64,000 bases of DNA from Oscillospiraceae bacterium (GTDB lineage: Bacteria > Bacillota > Clostridia > Oscillospirales > Ruminococcaceae). The position numbers and the translations under genes were made by a program. The notes under the pieces are model-generated. The model had not been told where the DNA came from. It searched no databases and worked only from the letters and a program-made list of their open reading frames with translations. How positions within the stretch are numbered: position 1 is the first letter of the stretch; each line of letters opens with the position of its first letter. The stretch covers positions 1-64,000 of the forward strand of contig JAFXIC010000013.1 of assembly GCA_017533485.1 (NCBI GenBank), given 5' to 3'. Of the stretch, positions 16,824 to 26,814 are shown one piece after another.

Positions 16824-18173
16824 ATGAAATCAGATTTTCACCAGAAACTCATGAAAATCGTAATTCCGATTACATTTCAGAATTTTCTGTTAGCGCTGAT
16901 ACCTGTTTCTGACACCGTTATGCTTGCCACACTCGACCAAAATGCCATGTCTGCGGTATCACTTGCATCGCGTGTCAGCTTTGTTCTTGACCTCTTTATT
17001 ATTACTATCACCTCCGGTGCAAGTATGTTTGCCGCCCAATTCTGGGGAATTCATGATAAGCGTTCCATTGAAGAACTATATGCTTACTGTATGAAGCTGA
17101 TGGCACCCATTGCATTCGCCTTCTTTTATGCAAACTTCTTCTTCCCTCACGCAATCATGCGGATATTTACGCCGGTTCCCGAAATCATCGAATATGGAGC
17201 CGGTTATCTTCGGGTCGTCAGCTTCTCCTACATCCTGAAAAGCTTTATGGTCATCACCGAGACTATCATGAAAAATACGGAACTGGTAAAGCCCGTAACA
17301 ATCATCAGCTCTGCAATGGTTGTAATCAATATTCTACTGAACGCAATCTTTATTTATGGCTTACTCGGAGTCCCGAAATTGGAAGCTATCGGCGCAGGAA
17401 TTGCGACTACGATTTCAGGCGGTATCGGACTGCTCGCTGTTATCATTGTAGAATTGAAAAGCGGTAATGTCAAATTCAGTTTTGCAAAGCTATTTACGAT
17501 CCGAAAAGAAATCCGCTCGGATTTCATAAAATACACAGCACCGGTGCTTGGAAATCAGCTCAGCTGGGGGATCGGTTTTACGATGCTTAGTGTCATTATG
17601 GGGCATCTGGGCGCCGATGCAATTGCAGCCAATTCTGTGGTTTCTGTTGTCAAAGACCTGATTTCCTGCTTTGCATTCGCACTCGCTTCCGGTGGTGCAA
17701 TCCTCATAGGAAATGAACTGGGTGCCGGAAAGCTCGAACTCGCTAAGAATTATGGCAGCAAACTTTGCAAACTTGGAATCTGGAGCGGTGTTGCTGCCGG
17801 TATCCTTATGACTGCACTGGCACCGCTTATTATCAATGTACTCGATCTAACCGATACTGCAAAAAAATATTTGCTCGCTATGCTGATTATGAGCGTTTAC
17901 TATATGGTCGGACGTACCATGAACTGTGTTACGATCGCCGGTATTTTCTGTGCAGGCGGTGATACAACGTTCGGTTTTATCTGTGATACCGTTACCATGT
18001 GGTGTTTTATCGTTCCGGTTGGATTTTTAGCTGCTTTTGTATTCAAGCTTCCGGTTCTGGTCGTATATTTCCTACTCAATCTCGATGAAATGGTAAAGCT
18101 TCCGGTTGTTTATCGACATTATAAAAAATATCGCTGGGTGAAAAACTTAACGGAAACTGCTCAGCAATCCTGA
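16824..18173 (+). CDS. MATE-family efflux transporter
   Basis: 449-residue integral membrane protein with about twelve transmembrane helices in two similar halves, typical MATE length. The N-terminal half starts with IVIPITFQNFLLALIPVSDTVMLATL, in which the family LP/ITFQ...DT.M pattern is clear. MATE proteins export cationic drugs or metabolites using Na+ or H+ gradients; the substrate cannot be read from sequence. It follows GGGAG with good spacing and ends before the terminator at 18197-18243. Confidence 0.88.
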   Translation: MKSDFHQKLMKIVIPITFQNFLLALIPVSDTVMLATLDQNAMSAVSLASRVSFVLDLFIITITSGASMFAAQFWGIHDKRSIEELYAYCMKLMAPIAFAFFYANFFFPHAIMRIFTPVPEIIEYGAGYLRVVSFSYILKSFMVITETIMKNTELVKPVTIISSAMVVINILLNAIFIYGLLGVPKLEAIGAGIATTISGGIGLLAVIIVELKSGNVKFSFAKLFTIRKEIRSDFIKYTAPVLGNQLSWGIGFTMLSVIMGHLGADAIAANSVVSVVKDLISCFAFALASGGAILIGNELGAGKLELAKNYGSKLCKLGIWSGVAAGILMTALAPLIINVLDLTDTAKKYLLAMLIMSVYYMVGRTMNCVTIAGIFCAGGDTTFGFICDTVTMWCFIVPVGFLAAFVFKLPVLVVYFLLNLDEMVKLPVVYRHYKKYRWVKNLTETAQQS

Positions 18174-18196
18174 ATCCCACTCAATTTTCAACAAAA

Positions 18197-18243
18197 AATC
18201 TCCAGGGCGGTGCTGCAAAGCACATCAGACCTTGGAGATTTTA
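18197..18243. terminator. Bidirectional terminator between MATE gene and leuB
   Basis: AAATCTCCA and TGGAGATTT form the outer stem, and GTGCT...AGCAC forms an inner hairpin. A and T runs on both sides suit both convergent units. Confidence 0.75.
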
Positions 18244-18246
18244 TTA

Positions 18247-19308
18247 TTATCTGAGATTTTCCAGAATCAGACTTCCGCATTGAGTACATCCAACCTGCTG
18301 CATACCTTCACTCATGATATCGGCTGTCCGATAGCCCTGATCGAGAAATGCGGATACGGCATCTTCAATTGCTTTTGCTTCCGCTTCCATATCAAAGCTA
18401 TACCGGAGCATCATAGCAGCAGAAAGAATAGTTCCAATCGGATTGGCAATATCTTTTCCCGCAATATCCGGTGCAGAGCCATGAATCGGTTCGTATAAGC
18501 CGCAGCTTGTTGATCCTAAGCTCGATGACGGAATCATGCCGATCGAACCTGTAATCTGGGATGCCTCATCAGACAGGATATCACCAAACATATTTTCTGT
18601 CACGATTACATCAAACTGTTTCGGATTCTTCACAATCTGCATGGCACAATTATCAACCAGCATATCCGTTAATGTGACATCGGGATACTCCGCAGCCAGA
18701 CGATGCATTACTTTTTTCCAGAGGCGGCTGCTGTCAAGAACATTGCTCTTTTCTACGGAACAAAGCCTATGATTTCGTTTTCTAGCGGTTTCAAAACCAA
18801 TTCTTCCAATCCGCTCGATTTCCGCTTCACTATATGTCAGGACATCCGTTGCAGTATCCCCGACCGTTTTATGTTCGCCAAAATAAATTCCGCCGATCAG
18901 CTCTCTTACGATTATAAAATCAATGCCCTGATCGACAATTTCCTTTCGAAGCGGTGACGCATCACTCAACTGTTTCCAGATTTTCGCAGGACGATTATTG
19001 GCATATACTCCCATACCTGCCCGAAGCCGAAGCAGTCCTTTTTCCGGCCGCATAGTACTCGGAACATCATTCCACTTTTCGCCGCCGACTGCGCCCAATA
19101 ATACACTATCAGAAGCAATTGCTTTATCGAGCATTTCTTTCGGCAGCGGATCGCCCCACTTGTCGATTGCACATCCGCCCATATCGACTTCTGTGTATTC
19201 AAAGCTATGGCCATAAAGTTCCGCAATTTTATCAAGTACACGAAGTGCTTCCCGAATAATTTCAGGTCCGATGCCATCTCCGCGAATGACTGCTATATTC
19301 TTATTCAT
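18247..19308 (-). CDS. leuB: 3-isopropylmalate dehydrogenase
   Basis: 353 residues. Catalyses the NAD-dependent oxidation and decarboxylation of 3-isopropylmalate in leucine synthesis. Seen: [13 protein letters not shown] at the N-terminus, substrate-binding Arg residues in [16 protein letters not shown], catalytic Tyr/Lys region, and the NAD region [17 protein letters not shown] near residue 280. ATG 19308 overlaps the leuD stop (ATGAATAA) and sits 6 nt after AGGTG; two in-frame GTGs just upstream are less well placed. Last gene of the T-box-controlled leuACDB operon. Confidence 0.96.
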   Translation of the reverse strand: MNKNIAVIRGDGIGPEIIREALRVLDKIAELYGHSFEYTEVDMGGCAIDKWGDPLPKEMLDKAIASDSVLLGAVGGEKWNDVPSTMRPEKGLLRLRAGMGVYANNRPAKIWKQLSDASPLRKEIVDQGIDFIIVRELIGGIYFGEHKTVGDTATDVLTYSEAEIERIGRIGFETARKRNHRLCSVEKSNVLDSSRLWKKVMHRLAAEYPDVTLTDMLVDNCAMQIVKNPKQFDVIVTENMFGDILSDEASQITGSIGMIPSSSLGSTSCGLYEPIHGSAPDIAGKDIANPIGTILSAAMMLRYSFDMEAEAKAIEDAVSAFLDQGYRTADIMSEGMQQVGCTQCGSLILENLR

Positions 19309-19798
19309 CACATTCACCTGCTTTTAAAGACTGGAGCAAGCCGCCGCTGCGGATAATTTTCTGAATGAAAGGCGGAAACGGCTGTGCCTGATAGGTTTTT
19401 CCATTCGTTATGTCCGTAATGATGCCGCTGTCAAAATCCACTTGCACATCATTTCCCTCTGCAATCGCGTCCGCTGCTTCTTCACATTCCAGAATCGGAA
19501 GACCGATATTGATTGCATTCCGATAAAAAATACGGGCAAAGGATTTCGCGATCACACAACCGGTTCCACAGGTCTTAATCACAAGCGGTGCGTGTTCACG
19601 CGAAGATCCGCACCCAAAATTCCAGCCTGCTACGATGACATCCCCGTTTTGGACGCGCGTTACAAATGTCGGATCAATATCTTCCATACAATGCTGTGCG
19701 AGTTCATTGGCATCGGGCGTATTCAGATAACGTGCCGGAATAATCACATCGGTATCGACATTATCCGGATATTTAAACGCTTTTCCTTGTGTCTGCAT
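19301..19798 (-). CDS. leuD: 3-isopropylmalate dehydratase small subunit
   Basis: 165-residue short type of LeuD, which pairs with the LeuC subunit to isomerise 2- to 3-isopropylmalate. Family motifs are [13 protein letters not shown] near the start and [14 protein letters not shown] (about 58-71), the swivelling-domain substrate loop. It lies 3 nt after leuC and overlaps leuB by 8 nt, so all are translated in series. Confidence 0.96.
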   Translation of the reverse strand: MQTQGKAFKYPDNVDTDVIIPARYLNTPDANELAQHCMEDIDPTFVTRVQNGDVIVAGWNFGCGSSREHAPLVIKTCGTGCVIAKSFARIFYRNAINIGLPILECEEAADAIAEGNDVQVDFDSGIITDITNGKTYQAQPFPPFIQKIIRSGGLLQSLKAGECDE

Positions 19799-19801
19799 AC
19801 A

Positions 19802-21061
19802 TTATTCCTCCTGATAATCTGTGATATAGCCTTTAATCGCACTCGCCGCTGCTGTATGAGGAGAAGCCAAATAAACTTCACTTTTCACATGACCCATTCT
19901 TCCGACAAAATTACGGTTTGTTGTCGCGATACAGCGTTCTCCCGCAGCCAAAATTCCCATATATCCGCCCAGACATGGACCGCAGGTTGGCGTAGATACA
20001 ACCGCGCCTGCGTCAATAAAGGCGGTATAATATCCGCGCTCGACGCATTCTCGCAGAATCTGCATGGTTCCGGGGATAATAATACAGCGGACACCATCTG
20101 CAACCTTTTTGCCGTTCAGAATCTTAAATGCAGCTTCCATATCCTCCATACGCCCGTTCGTACAGCTGCCAATGACAACCTGATCGATTTTAATATCATT
20201 CAATTCTTTTGCAGGACGAACATTTTCAGGCAGATGCGGACAGGCAACCGTCGGAACAATTTCCGACAAATCAAGTGCAATTGTTTTTTCGTATTTAGCA
20301 TCCGCATCTGCTTCGTAAATCACAGGCATCCGCTCACATCTGCCGTCCATATACGCTTTCGTTACGTCATCTACGGGGAAAATACCGTTTTTCGCACCTG
20401 CTTCAATTGCCATATTACAAATACAAAGTCGATCATCCATCGAAAGTGCTGCAACACCGTCACCCGTAAATTCCATGCTTTTATAAAGTGCACCATCAAC
20501 CCCGATCATTCCGATAATGGTCAGAATCACATCTTTTCCGCTGCAATTCGATGGTAATTTTCCGGTCAGGTGAATCTGAATCGCTGACGGCACCTTAAAC
20601 CATGCCATTCCGATTGCCATACCGGCTGCCATATCCGTAGATCCGACACCTGTCGAAAAAGCTCCAAGCGCGCCGTAAGTACAGGTATGACTATCTGCAC
20701 CGATGATACAATCACCTGCGGTTACAACACCTTGTTCCGGCAGCAGAGCGTGTTCAATCCCCATTTTTCCGACATCATAAAAATGGCTGATACAATGGCT
20801 GCACGCAAATTCGCGACAAGTCTTGGACTGTTCCGCCGCTTTAATATCCTTATTCGGTACAAAATGATCCAGCACAATCGCAATCCGATCGCGTGCAAAC
20901 ACATCCTGAAATCCTGCTTTTTCGAATTCCTTGACTGCAACCGGTGTTGTAATATCATTTCCAAGAACGATATCCAGCTTTGCATTGATCAGCTGTCCGG
21001 ATTCCACCTTTTCAAGCCCTGCGTGTGCAGCCAGAATTTTCTGTGTCATCGTCATTCCCAT
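19802..21061 (-). CDS. leuC: 3-isopropylmalate dehydratase large subunit
   Basis: 419 residues, the aconitase-like Fe-S subunit of isopropylmalate isomerase in its short (archaeal/clostridial) form. The three 4Fe-4S Cys ligands are visible in VIGSCTNGR (about 300) and [10 protein letters not shown] (about 355-364). The N-terminus [15 protein letters not shown] has three possible Met starts; the first is closest to the GGGAG. Starts 4 nt after leuA. Confidence 0.96.
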   Translation of the reverse strand: MGMTMTQKILAAHAGLEKVESGQLINAKLDIVLGNDITTPVAVKEFEKAGFQDVFARDRIAIVLDHFVPNKDIKAAEQSKTCREFACSHCISHFYDVGKMGIEHALLPEQGVVTAGDCIIGADSHTCTYGALGAFSTGVGSTDMAAGMAIGMAWFKVPSAIQIHLTGKLPSNCSGKDVILTIIGMIGVDGALYKSMEFTGDGVAALSMDDRLCICNMAIEAGAKNGIFPVDDVTKAYMDGRCERMPVIYEADADAKYEKTIALDLSEIVPTVACPHLPENVRPAKELNDIKIDQVVIGSCTNGRMEDMEAAFKILNGKKVADGVRCIIIPGTMQILRECVERGYYTAFIDAGAVVSTPTCGPCLGGYMGILAAGERCIATTNRNFVGRMGHVKSEVYLASPHTAAASAIKGYITDYQEE

Positions 21062-21065
21062 TTGA

Positions 21066-22739
21066 TTACGCGTCTCCCTTCATCATATTATGAAATGCAC
21101 TCAGCAATGCCTTCGTATTGGCACGCATAACGTCGGTATCGGTTCCGGCACCCCAATACATTTTATCATCATCCTTTTGGAGTCCGATATAGGATGCTGC
21201 AACGCTTCGTGAGCCATCGCCCTGCATACTATGCTGTGTATAGACCTGAAGGCTGTACTCGACTCCCGTATATTCATAGAGTGCATTATTGATTGCACTG
21301 AGCGAACCGTTGCCCTCCGCTTCCAGCTCGGTTTCTATACCATTTTGCATGAATATGACACGGATTCTTACAACATCATTTTCTCGTGTGAAATCAAAAT
21401 AAGAGACTGTGATTTCACAGGGCACATTCAGATAATGCTCAGTAAAGATCGTCAGAATCTCATCAGGCTTCAGTTCCTTATGTTCTCTGTCGGAAATATC
21501 CTTACAGAGATAACTGAAATGCTCCCGCATCTTCGAAGGCAGATTATAGCCATAGGTTTGTTCGAGAAGATAGCCGATACCGCCCTTTCCGCTCTGGGAA
21601 TTTACGCGGATCACATCTGCATCATAGGTTCTGCCGATATCTTTCGGATCAATCGGAATATATGGAACTGACCATTCATGCTGCTGATGTATCTGGCGAT
21701 ACCGCATTCCCTTTGCAATGGCATCCTGATGCGAGCCGGAAAACGCTGCGAAAACCAATGCACCTGCATATGGTGCACGCTCATAGACCTGCATTCCAGT
21801 ACATTTTTCATAGGATGCAACCAAAGCATTCATATCCGAAAAATTCAGATTCGGTTCAACGCCGTGCGAATACATATTCATCGCCAATGTTATGATATCG
21901 ACGTTTCCAGTACGCTCACCGTTTCCAAACAATGTTCCTTCCACACGATCTGCACCGGCAAGCAAAGCCAGCTCGGCATCTGCGACACCGGTTCCTCGGT
22001 CATTATGCGGGTGTACCGACAGAATGACGTGTTCCCGGTATTTCAGGTTCTTGCTCATGTATTCCACCTGAGAAGCATAAACGTGCGGCGAACTCATCTC
22101 AACAGTAACCGGAAGATTGATAATCACAGGATTATTTTCATCCGGCTCCAGAATATCCAGTACGGCATTGCATACTTCCAGCGCATATTCCGGTTCTGTT
22201 CCTGTAAAGGATTCCGGTGAATATTCAAAACGGAAGTTTCCTTCGTATTCTGCTGCCAGCTGTTTGACGAGTTTTGCACCATCCATCGCAATCTGTTTAA
22301 TCTCCGCTTTCGATTTCTGGAAAACTTGTTCACGCTGGACAACACTCACTGAATTGTAAAAATGAATGATCGCATTCGGGGCACCCTGACAGCTTTCAAA
22401 GGTCTTTCGGATGATATGCTCACGGCACTGCGTCAGAACCTGCACCGTCACATCTTCCGGAATCATCTTCTGATCAATCAATGTCCGAAGAAATTCATAT
22501 TCCGTTTCACTTGCGGCAGGAAATCCAACTTCAATTTCCTTAAATCCAACATCCAATAAAACCTGATAGAATTCGAGCTTTTGCTCCAGACTCATCGGAA
22601 TCACAAGACTCTGATTTCCGTCACGCATATCCACACTGCACCAAATCGGTGCTTTTTCGATATGATCCTTTTTTACCCATCCGTGATATCGCTCCTCTAC
22701 CGGAAAAAATCCGGTGCGATATTTACTTGCGTCCATCAT
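21066..22739 (-). CDS. leuA: 2-isopropylmalate synthase, long form
   Basis: 557 residues. Condenses acetyl-CoA with 2-ketoisovalerate, the committed step to leucine. The TIM-barrel part carries [14 protein letters not shown] (metal-binding Asp and Arg) and the HPHNDRGTG metal-binding histidines (about 243). The C-terminal regulatory domain (about 430-557) is present, so leucine feedback inhibition is expected. The length fits the fungal/actinobacterial-like type rather than the 510-residue E. coli type. ATG 22739 follows AAGGAG by 9 nt; the open frame continues upstream into the T-box leader but that part is not coding. Confidence 0.95.
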   Translation of the reverse strand: MMDASKYRTGFFPVEERYHGWVKKDHIEKAPIWCSVDMRDGNQSLVIPMSLEQKLEFYQVLLDVGFKEIEVGFPAASETEYEFLRTLIDQKMIPEDVTVQVLTQCREHIIRKTFESCQGAPNAIIHFYNSVSVVQREQVFQKSKAEIKQIAMDGAKLVKQLAAEYEGNFRFEYSPESFTGTEPEYALEVCNAVLDILEPDENNPVIINLPVTVEMSSPHVYASQVEYMSKNLKYREHVILSVHPHNDRGTGVADAELALLAGADRVEGTLFGNGERTGNVDIITLAMNMYSHGVEPNLNFSDMNALVASYEKCTGMQVYERAPYAGALVFAAFSGSHQDAIAKGMRYRQIHQQHEWSVPYIPIDPKDIGRTYDADVIRVNSQSGKGGIGYLLEQTYGYNLPSKMREHFSYLCKDISDREHKELKPDEILTIFTEHYLNVPCEITVSYFDFTRENDVVRIRVIFMQNGIETELEAEGNGSLSAINNALYEYTGVEYSLQVYTQHSMQGDGSRSVAASYIGLQKDDDKMYWGAGTDTDVMRANTKALLSAFHNMMKGDA

Positions 22740-22795
22740 TATGCTTTTCTCCTTTTCGACTATATTTTTGCTTTGAGAGATTCGGATAAAGCATA

Positions 22796-22832
22796 ACCCG
22801 TCCCAAAGCCTGTTTTTGCTTTGAGACGGGTG
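22796..22832 (-). terminator. Regulated terminator of the leu T-box
   Basis: Minus strand arms CCCGTCTCAAAGC and GCTTTGGGACGGG with an AAAAACAG loop, mutually exclusive with the T-box antiterminator just upstream. The following U tract is weak (TTATGCTTTA). Confidence 0.75.
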
Positions 22833-23086
22833 TAAATTCAGAATTTGCACTCGCGGTACCACTCAAATTGCGGAAATCTCCGCCACCTCTTCGAAGTCCA
22901 ACAACTTCAATGCACTTACGTAGCATACACGGATCGCCCTACTTACCTCATCGGGTTCAGACTCACAGCTTGGAAGGGAGAGGAACAAGACTTATTCATA
23001 TCGGCTCTCAGCATTTACCGACTCTCTGGGATGCTTCCATCTTGACCATTCTTCGTCATAGCCTTTGGGTGTTCAATTTGGTTTAG
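22796..23086 (-). promoter_or_regulatory. T-box leader of leuACDB (tRNA-Leu sensing)
   Basis: On the minus strand the RNA from about 23080 contains the Stem I features (AGAGAG at about 23022-23027, then GTCGG...GCCGA), the T-box antiterminator core TGGTACCGCG (22862-22853) whose NCCA-binding bulge pairs with uncharged tRNA, and a terminator hairpin. A CTC triplet (leucine codon) at 22980-22978 in the 3' side of Stem I is a candidate specifier, not proven. Uncharged tRNA-Leu would stabilise the antiterminator and switch the operon on. Confidence 0.88.
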
Positions 23087-23115
23087 ATTATAGCACACAA
23101 ATTTTTGTTTGTCAA
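23087..23115 (-). promoter_or_regulatory. Promoter of the leu operon
   Basis: Minus strand TTGACA (23115-23110), 17-nt spacer ending in TGTGC, TATAAT (23092-23087): perfect consensus, as expected when control is by attenuation. Confidence 0.8.
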
Positions 23116-23123
23116 GTGTTTTT

Positions 23124-23150
23124 CAAGAATTTTTTTCAGATAAATTCTTG
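23124..23150 (-). terminator. Hairpin after aguB
   Basis: CAAGAATTT and AAATTCTTG pair around a 9-nt loop just after the polyamine operon. No U tract follows on the minus strand, so termination here is doubtful. Confidence 0.35.
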
Positions 23151-23160
23151 ATTCATTCGC

Positions 23161-24039
23161 TTATTTTCCGCTGATATCCTGATAGCATTCGGGACGGCGA
23201 TCTCTGAAAATTCCCCAATTAAGGCGATTTTCAGCCATTTCGTCTAAATCATATGTTGCAGTCAGGATATGGTCTCCGGTGCGTGGTGCAGTCATTATTA
23301 AGGCGCCTGTCCCATCTGTTAAAAATGACGAACCATAAAACTGGAGCGAAGATGACTGGCGGCCATTTTCGTCGCATGGTTCTACGGTTTCCAATCCATA
23401 ACGGTTTGCAGCAATCACCGGCATCAGATTCGCTGCGGAATGCCCCTGCATGACACGCTGCCAATGCGGCATACTATCCGTTTCAAGGATCGGTTCACTT
23501 CCTATTGCAGTCGGGAAAAACAGAAGCTCTGCACCATTGTTCGCCAACGCACGTGCTGTCTCCGGAAACCACTGATCCCAGCAGATTCCGACGCCGATTC
23601 TGGCATATTTTGTATTCCATACCCGAAATCCCGTGTTTCCGGGAGTAAAATAGAATTTTTCCTGATAATAATGATCGTCCGGAATATGTGTTTTACGATA
23701 CACGCCGAGTATGCTTCCATCCGCATCTATCACAGCGACCGAATTATACAGTACGTTCCCTGCCCGCTCGTAGAAGCTGATCGGAAGAACAACAGAAAGC
23801 TCTGCGGCAATCGATTGAAAGTATGTTACCGCATCATTTTCTGTCACAGGTTTTGCAAACTGATAATAATCATACCGCCGCTCCTGACAGAAATACTGCC
23901 GCTCGAACAGCTCCGGCAACAGTACGATCTGTGCACCATTCTCTGCGGCATTTCGCACCAGATGTTCTGCATTTTCCAGATTTTCTGCCAATGTTCCCAT
24001 ACAGGACATCTGGACAGCCGAAACGGTTACTTTTCTCAT
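23161..24039 (-). CDS. aguB: N-carbamoylputrescine amidohydrolase
   Basis: 292-residue nitrilase-superfamily enzyme that hydrolyses N-carbamoylputrescine to putrescine, CO2 and ammonia. The Glu-Lys-Cys triad is visible: Glu in LLPELFERQYFCQ (about 43), Lys in VYRKTHIPDDHYY (about 117) and Cys in GVGICWDQWFPE (about 154). ATG 24039 overlaps the aguA stop (ATGA), so the two agmatine enzymes are translationally coupled; the open frame upstream of this start is not coding. Last gene of the polyamine operon. Confidence 0.94.
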   Translation of the reverse strand: MRKVTVSAVQMSCMGTLAENLENAEHLVRNAAENGAQIVLLPELFERQYFCQERRYDYYQFAKPVTENDAVTYFQSIAAELSVVLPISFYERAGNVLYNSVAVIDADGSILGVYRKTHIPDDHYYQEKFYFTPGNTGFRVWNTKYARIGVGICWDQWFPETARALANNGAELLFFPTAIGSEPILETDSMPHWQRVMQGHSAANLMPVIAANRYGLETVEPCDENGRQSSSLQFYGSSFLTDGTGALIMTAPRTGDHILTATYDLDEMAENRLNWGIFRDRRPECYQDISGK

Positions 24040-25157
24040 AAACAAACTCCTTTCGGGATTTGCTGTGTTAAGCAATGGATATTTCCGCCGCCCTGAATCA
24101 GCTCCATCGCCGGAACCGGAATAACAGTCCGCTCCGGACAAAGCTTTTGCAGCAATTCCACTGCATATTCATCCGAAGAAGTGTTCTCTCCCCCGAATTG
24201 CGGCAGCAGAATGTGATGATTCGTGAAATAGAAGTTGACATAGGATGCCGCTAGGCGTTCCCCGACTTCACGTATATCTTCCCCTTCCGCAAAGGTCAGC
24301 CCCTTCAGCACTTCTTCTGTAACACAAACAGGTTTCTTTGGAATCGGTAATTTATGTACGATAAGCTTTCTGCCTTTGGCATCCGTTGCCGTTTTCAGAT
24401 ATTCCAGACACGCCTTAGAGAGCGCATACTGAGGATCGGATTCGGAATCTGTCCACGCCAGAACGACTTCGCCCGGACGTATGAAACAGCAGACATTATC
24501 TACGTGCTCATTGGTTTCATCATTCCAGATACCGCGCGGAAGCCACAGTACCTTTTCGCCCCCCAGATATTCGCAGAGCATTTCGGAAATCTCTTCCTTT
24601 GACATCTGTGGATTCCGACCTTTACTTAACAGACAGCTTTCTGTGACAAGAATTGTTCCTTCACCATCGCTGTGGATTGCGCCGCCCTCCAGTACAAAAT
24701 GATGGGCGTTATAGCATGGTATATCAAGGGCTTCACAGAATCGAAATGCGAGTGCATTATCCTGTGCATAATCGCTGTACAGCCCGTCATATGCACCGCC
24801 CCATGCATTGAAATTCCAGTCGATTCCTCGTACATTTCCATTGCAATCCCGTACAAATGTCGGTGCGGTATCTCGTGCCCACGCATCATCCTGCGGAATA
24901 TCCAGAATTCTGACATTCGAAACCTTTGAGAGGTATTGTTCCGCACGCGCACGAACATCGGCATTGCACAGAACATATACCAGCTCGTCTTTCGCAATGG
25001 CTTCTATCATTCGAGCAAAAATCGGTGCAGCGGCTTTTCCCTGCTCACGCCACGAACCCTCACGCTCCGGAAAAATCATAATTGTCGCTGCGTGCGGTTC
25101 AAATTCTGCCGGCATATAAAATCCGTCTTGTTTCGGTTTGGATGTGAAATATTGCAT
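24036..25157 (-). CDS. aguA: Agmatine deiminase
   Basis: 373 residues of the guanidine-modifying penta-beta-propeller family. Converts agmatine to N-carbamoylputrescine and ammonia. Conserved substrate contacts are seen in DDAWARDTAPTF (about 88-99) and WNFNAWGG, and the catalytic Cys is in GGGNIHCLTQQIP near the C-terminus. ATG 25157 begins right after the nspC stop, with AAGGAG inside the end of nspC. A much longer open frame upstream is a shadow over nspC. Confidence 0.94.
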   Translation of the reverse strand: MQYFTSKPKQDGFYMPAEFEPHAATIMIFPEREGSWREQGKAAAPIFARMIEAIAKDELVYVLCNADVRARAEQYLSKVSNVRILDIPQDDAWARDTAPTFVRDCNGNVRGIDWNFNAWGGAYDGLYSDYAQDNALAFRFCEALDIPCYNAHHFVLEGGAIHSDGEGTILVTESCLLSKGRNPQMSKEEISEMLCEYLGGEKVLWLPRGIWNDETNEHVDNVCCFIRPGEVVLAWTDSESDPQYALSKACLEYLKTATDAKGRKLIVHKLPIPKKPVCVTEEVLKGLTFAEGEDIREVGERLAASYVNFYFTNHHILLPQFGGENTSSDEYAVELLQKLCPERTVIPVPAMELIQGGGNIHCLTQQIPKGVCL

Positions 25158-25158
25158 A

Positions 25159-26331
25159 TTACGATAGACGCTCCTTGAAATCTTGATAGCCAAATGACCG
25201 AATCCGCTCGTAGCTGCCGTCTGTACGCAGAATCCCGATATCGGGAAGCGGCATTCCGTTGAAGGTATTGTTCTTAACCATCGAATAAATCGCCATATCC
25301 TCGAAACAAAGCCTATCACCAACTGAAAGCGGATGATCAAAGCTATAATCCCCGATGATATCACCCGCCAGACAGGTACAGGAAGAAAGTCTGTAAGTAT
25401 AAGCTTTTTCGTTTCGTTCTCCGCTTTTATACAGCGGCGGACGATATGGCATTTCCAGAACATCCGGCATATGACAGGCAGCGGAAGCGTCTAATACCGC
25501 AATCTTCATTCCGTTTTCAACAATATCCATAACTTCTGTTACGAGATATCCCGCCTGCAAGGCAATCGCCTCCCCGGGTTCGAGATATACAGTCACACCA
25601 TATGTTTCCTGAAATCTCACGATCAGCTCTTCGAGAAGCTTTCTGTCATAGGATGGCTTGGTAATATGGTGACCGCCGCCGAAATTGACCCATTTGCATT
25701 GTTTGAGATATTGCCCGAATTTTTCTTCTACTGCACAAAGTGTGGTTTGTAATGCATCCGCATCCTGCTCGCATAATGTATGAAAATGGATGCCGTCCAC
25801 GCCTTCAAAAGCTTTTGCATCAAACTGATCGGCTGTCACACCAAGTCGGGAATAGGGTGCGCACGGATCATAGATATCACCATGTGCCTGTGTGGAACAT
25901 TCGGGATTGATTCGGATTCCGATACTCTTTCCGGCACACTGTCCGCGGAATTTTGCAAGCTGTGCAAACGAATTAAAGACGATATGATCGCTGTATCGGA
26001 GAACCTCCGGAAATTCTGACGCACGATAAGCAGGCGAATAAATATGCACTTCGCCGCCGAATTCTTCTTTTCCGAGTCTTGCTTCATACAATCCGCTGGC
26101 TGTTGTACCGCATAGATATTTTGCAATGGTCGGGTAAACCGAAAACATCGAAAACGCTTTTTGTGCAAGCAAAATCTTACAGCCGGTACGCTGCTGAACA
26201 TCTTTGAGAATCTCCAGATTTGCAATCAGCTTCGCTTCATCCAGCACATAGGCAGGTGTAGCAGCTGTCACAGTCATTGCTTGCAGAGCGTTGGATTTGG
26301 AATCAGAAACGAACGATGAATTTGAGTTCAT
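25159..26331 (-). CDS. nspC: Carboxy(nor)spermidine decarboxylase
   Basis: 390 residues, alanine-racemase-fold PLP enzyme. Decarboxylates carboxyspermidine (or carboxynorspermidine) to spermidine. The PLP Lys lies in ILLAQKAFSMF (about 58), and the phosphate-binding Gly loop is in VNFGGGHHITKPSYD (about 225). The substrate segment MPDVLEMPYRP is characteristic of NspC/CASDC. The first 20 residues are Ser/Asn-rich and poorly conserved in appearance. Start overlaps the vanZ stop (ATGA). The CASDH gene of the same pathway is upstream in this operon. Confidence 0.93.
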   Translation of the reverse strand: MNSNSSFVSDSKSNALQAMTVTAATPAYVLDEAKLIANLEILKDVQQRTGCKILLAQKAFSMFSVYPTIAKYLCGTTASGLYEARLGKEEFGGEVHIYSPAYRASEFPEVLRYSDHIVFNSFAQLAKFRGQCAGKSIGIRINPECSTQAHGDIYDPCAPYSRLGVTADQFDAKAFEGVDGIHFHTLCEQDADALQTTLCAVEEKFGQYLKQCKWVNFGGGHHITKPSYDRKLLEELIVRFQETYGVTVYLEPGEAIALQAGYLVTEVMDIVENGMKIAVLDASAACHMPDVLEMPYRPPLYKSGERNEKAYTYRLSSCTCLAGDIIGDYSFDHPLSVGDRLCFEDMAIYSMVKNNTFNGMPLPDIGILRTDGSYERIRSFGYQDFKERLS

Positions 26332-26813
26332 TTTGTACGCTTACCTCTATGATTTACATGAAATTGAATGATTTTAAATATAAGAAAACCGATGCTTGCG
26401 CCGACTGTATTAAAAATCAAGTCATCTACATCACAGGACCCCAGCAGTGTAAACACCTGAAGCAGTTCGACAACTGTGATAGATAAAACAATCGTCAGTA
26501 TAAACGATCGGTATTTCCTTTGTTTTTTCCGGTAATATGGAAGAAACAGCCCCAGAGGAATAAACATGACGATATTTCCGACAAGATTTACAAATGCACG
26601 CTGAGCGATATCAGCCCGTTTGCTGCTAAGATTTCCGACAAACTGTGTAATTGTATGGAACGGTATAAGATTGACAGCATTTTGCACACGATCCCAATAA
26701 TTTAAATAAGAGCGTCCGAGCCGTTGGATAAACAGAAGATACAGCATCATTGCAAAATAACACAGACAAGCTGCAAATATCACAGTTTTCCGGAGCTTTT
26801 TATTCCTGTCCAT
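26328..26813 (-). CDS. VanZ-family membrane protein inside the polyamine operon
   Basis: 161 residues with four hydrophobic helices. The VanZ-like signature is clear: NLIPFHTI, the NLVGNIVMFIPLGLFLP segment and the C-terminal CDVDDLIFNTVGASIGFLI. VanZ-family proteins have no agreed biochemical function (teicoplanin resistance in the founding member). It overlaps nspC by ATGA and follows the CASDH gene by 1 nt, so it is certainly co-transcribed with polyamine enzymes. A polyamine-related membrane role is possible but unsupported by the sequence itself. Confidence 0.85.
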   Translation of the reverse strand: MDRNKKLRKTVIFAACLCYFAMMLYLLFIQRLGRSYLNYWDRVQNAVNLIPFHTITQFVGNLSSKRADIAQRAFVNLVGNIVMFIPLGLFLPYYRKKQRKYRSFILTIVLSITVVELLQVFTLLGSCDVDDLIFNTVGASIGFLIFKIIQFHVNHRGKRTK

Positions 26814-26814
26814 C

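Noticed and set aside
19442..20557. 371-codon open frame antisense to leuD/leuC
   Set aside because: Covers two genes of a conserved operon and gives a Cys/Asn/His-rich product with no family resemblance.
22740..22862. Upstream extension of leuA (41 codons)
   Set aside because: The extension lies in the T-box core and terminator hairpin and has no ribosome-binding site; the ATG at 22739 follows AAGGAG.
25158..25463. 102-codon N-terminal extension of aguA
   Set aside because: It runs inside nspC in another frame; the aguA ATG at 25157 has AAGGAG and matches the family start.
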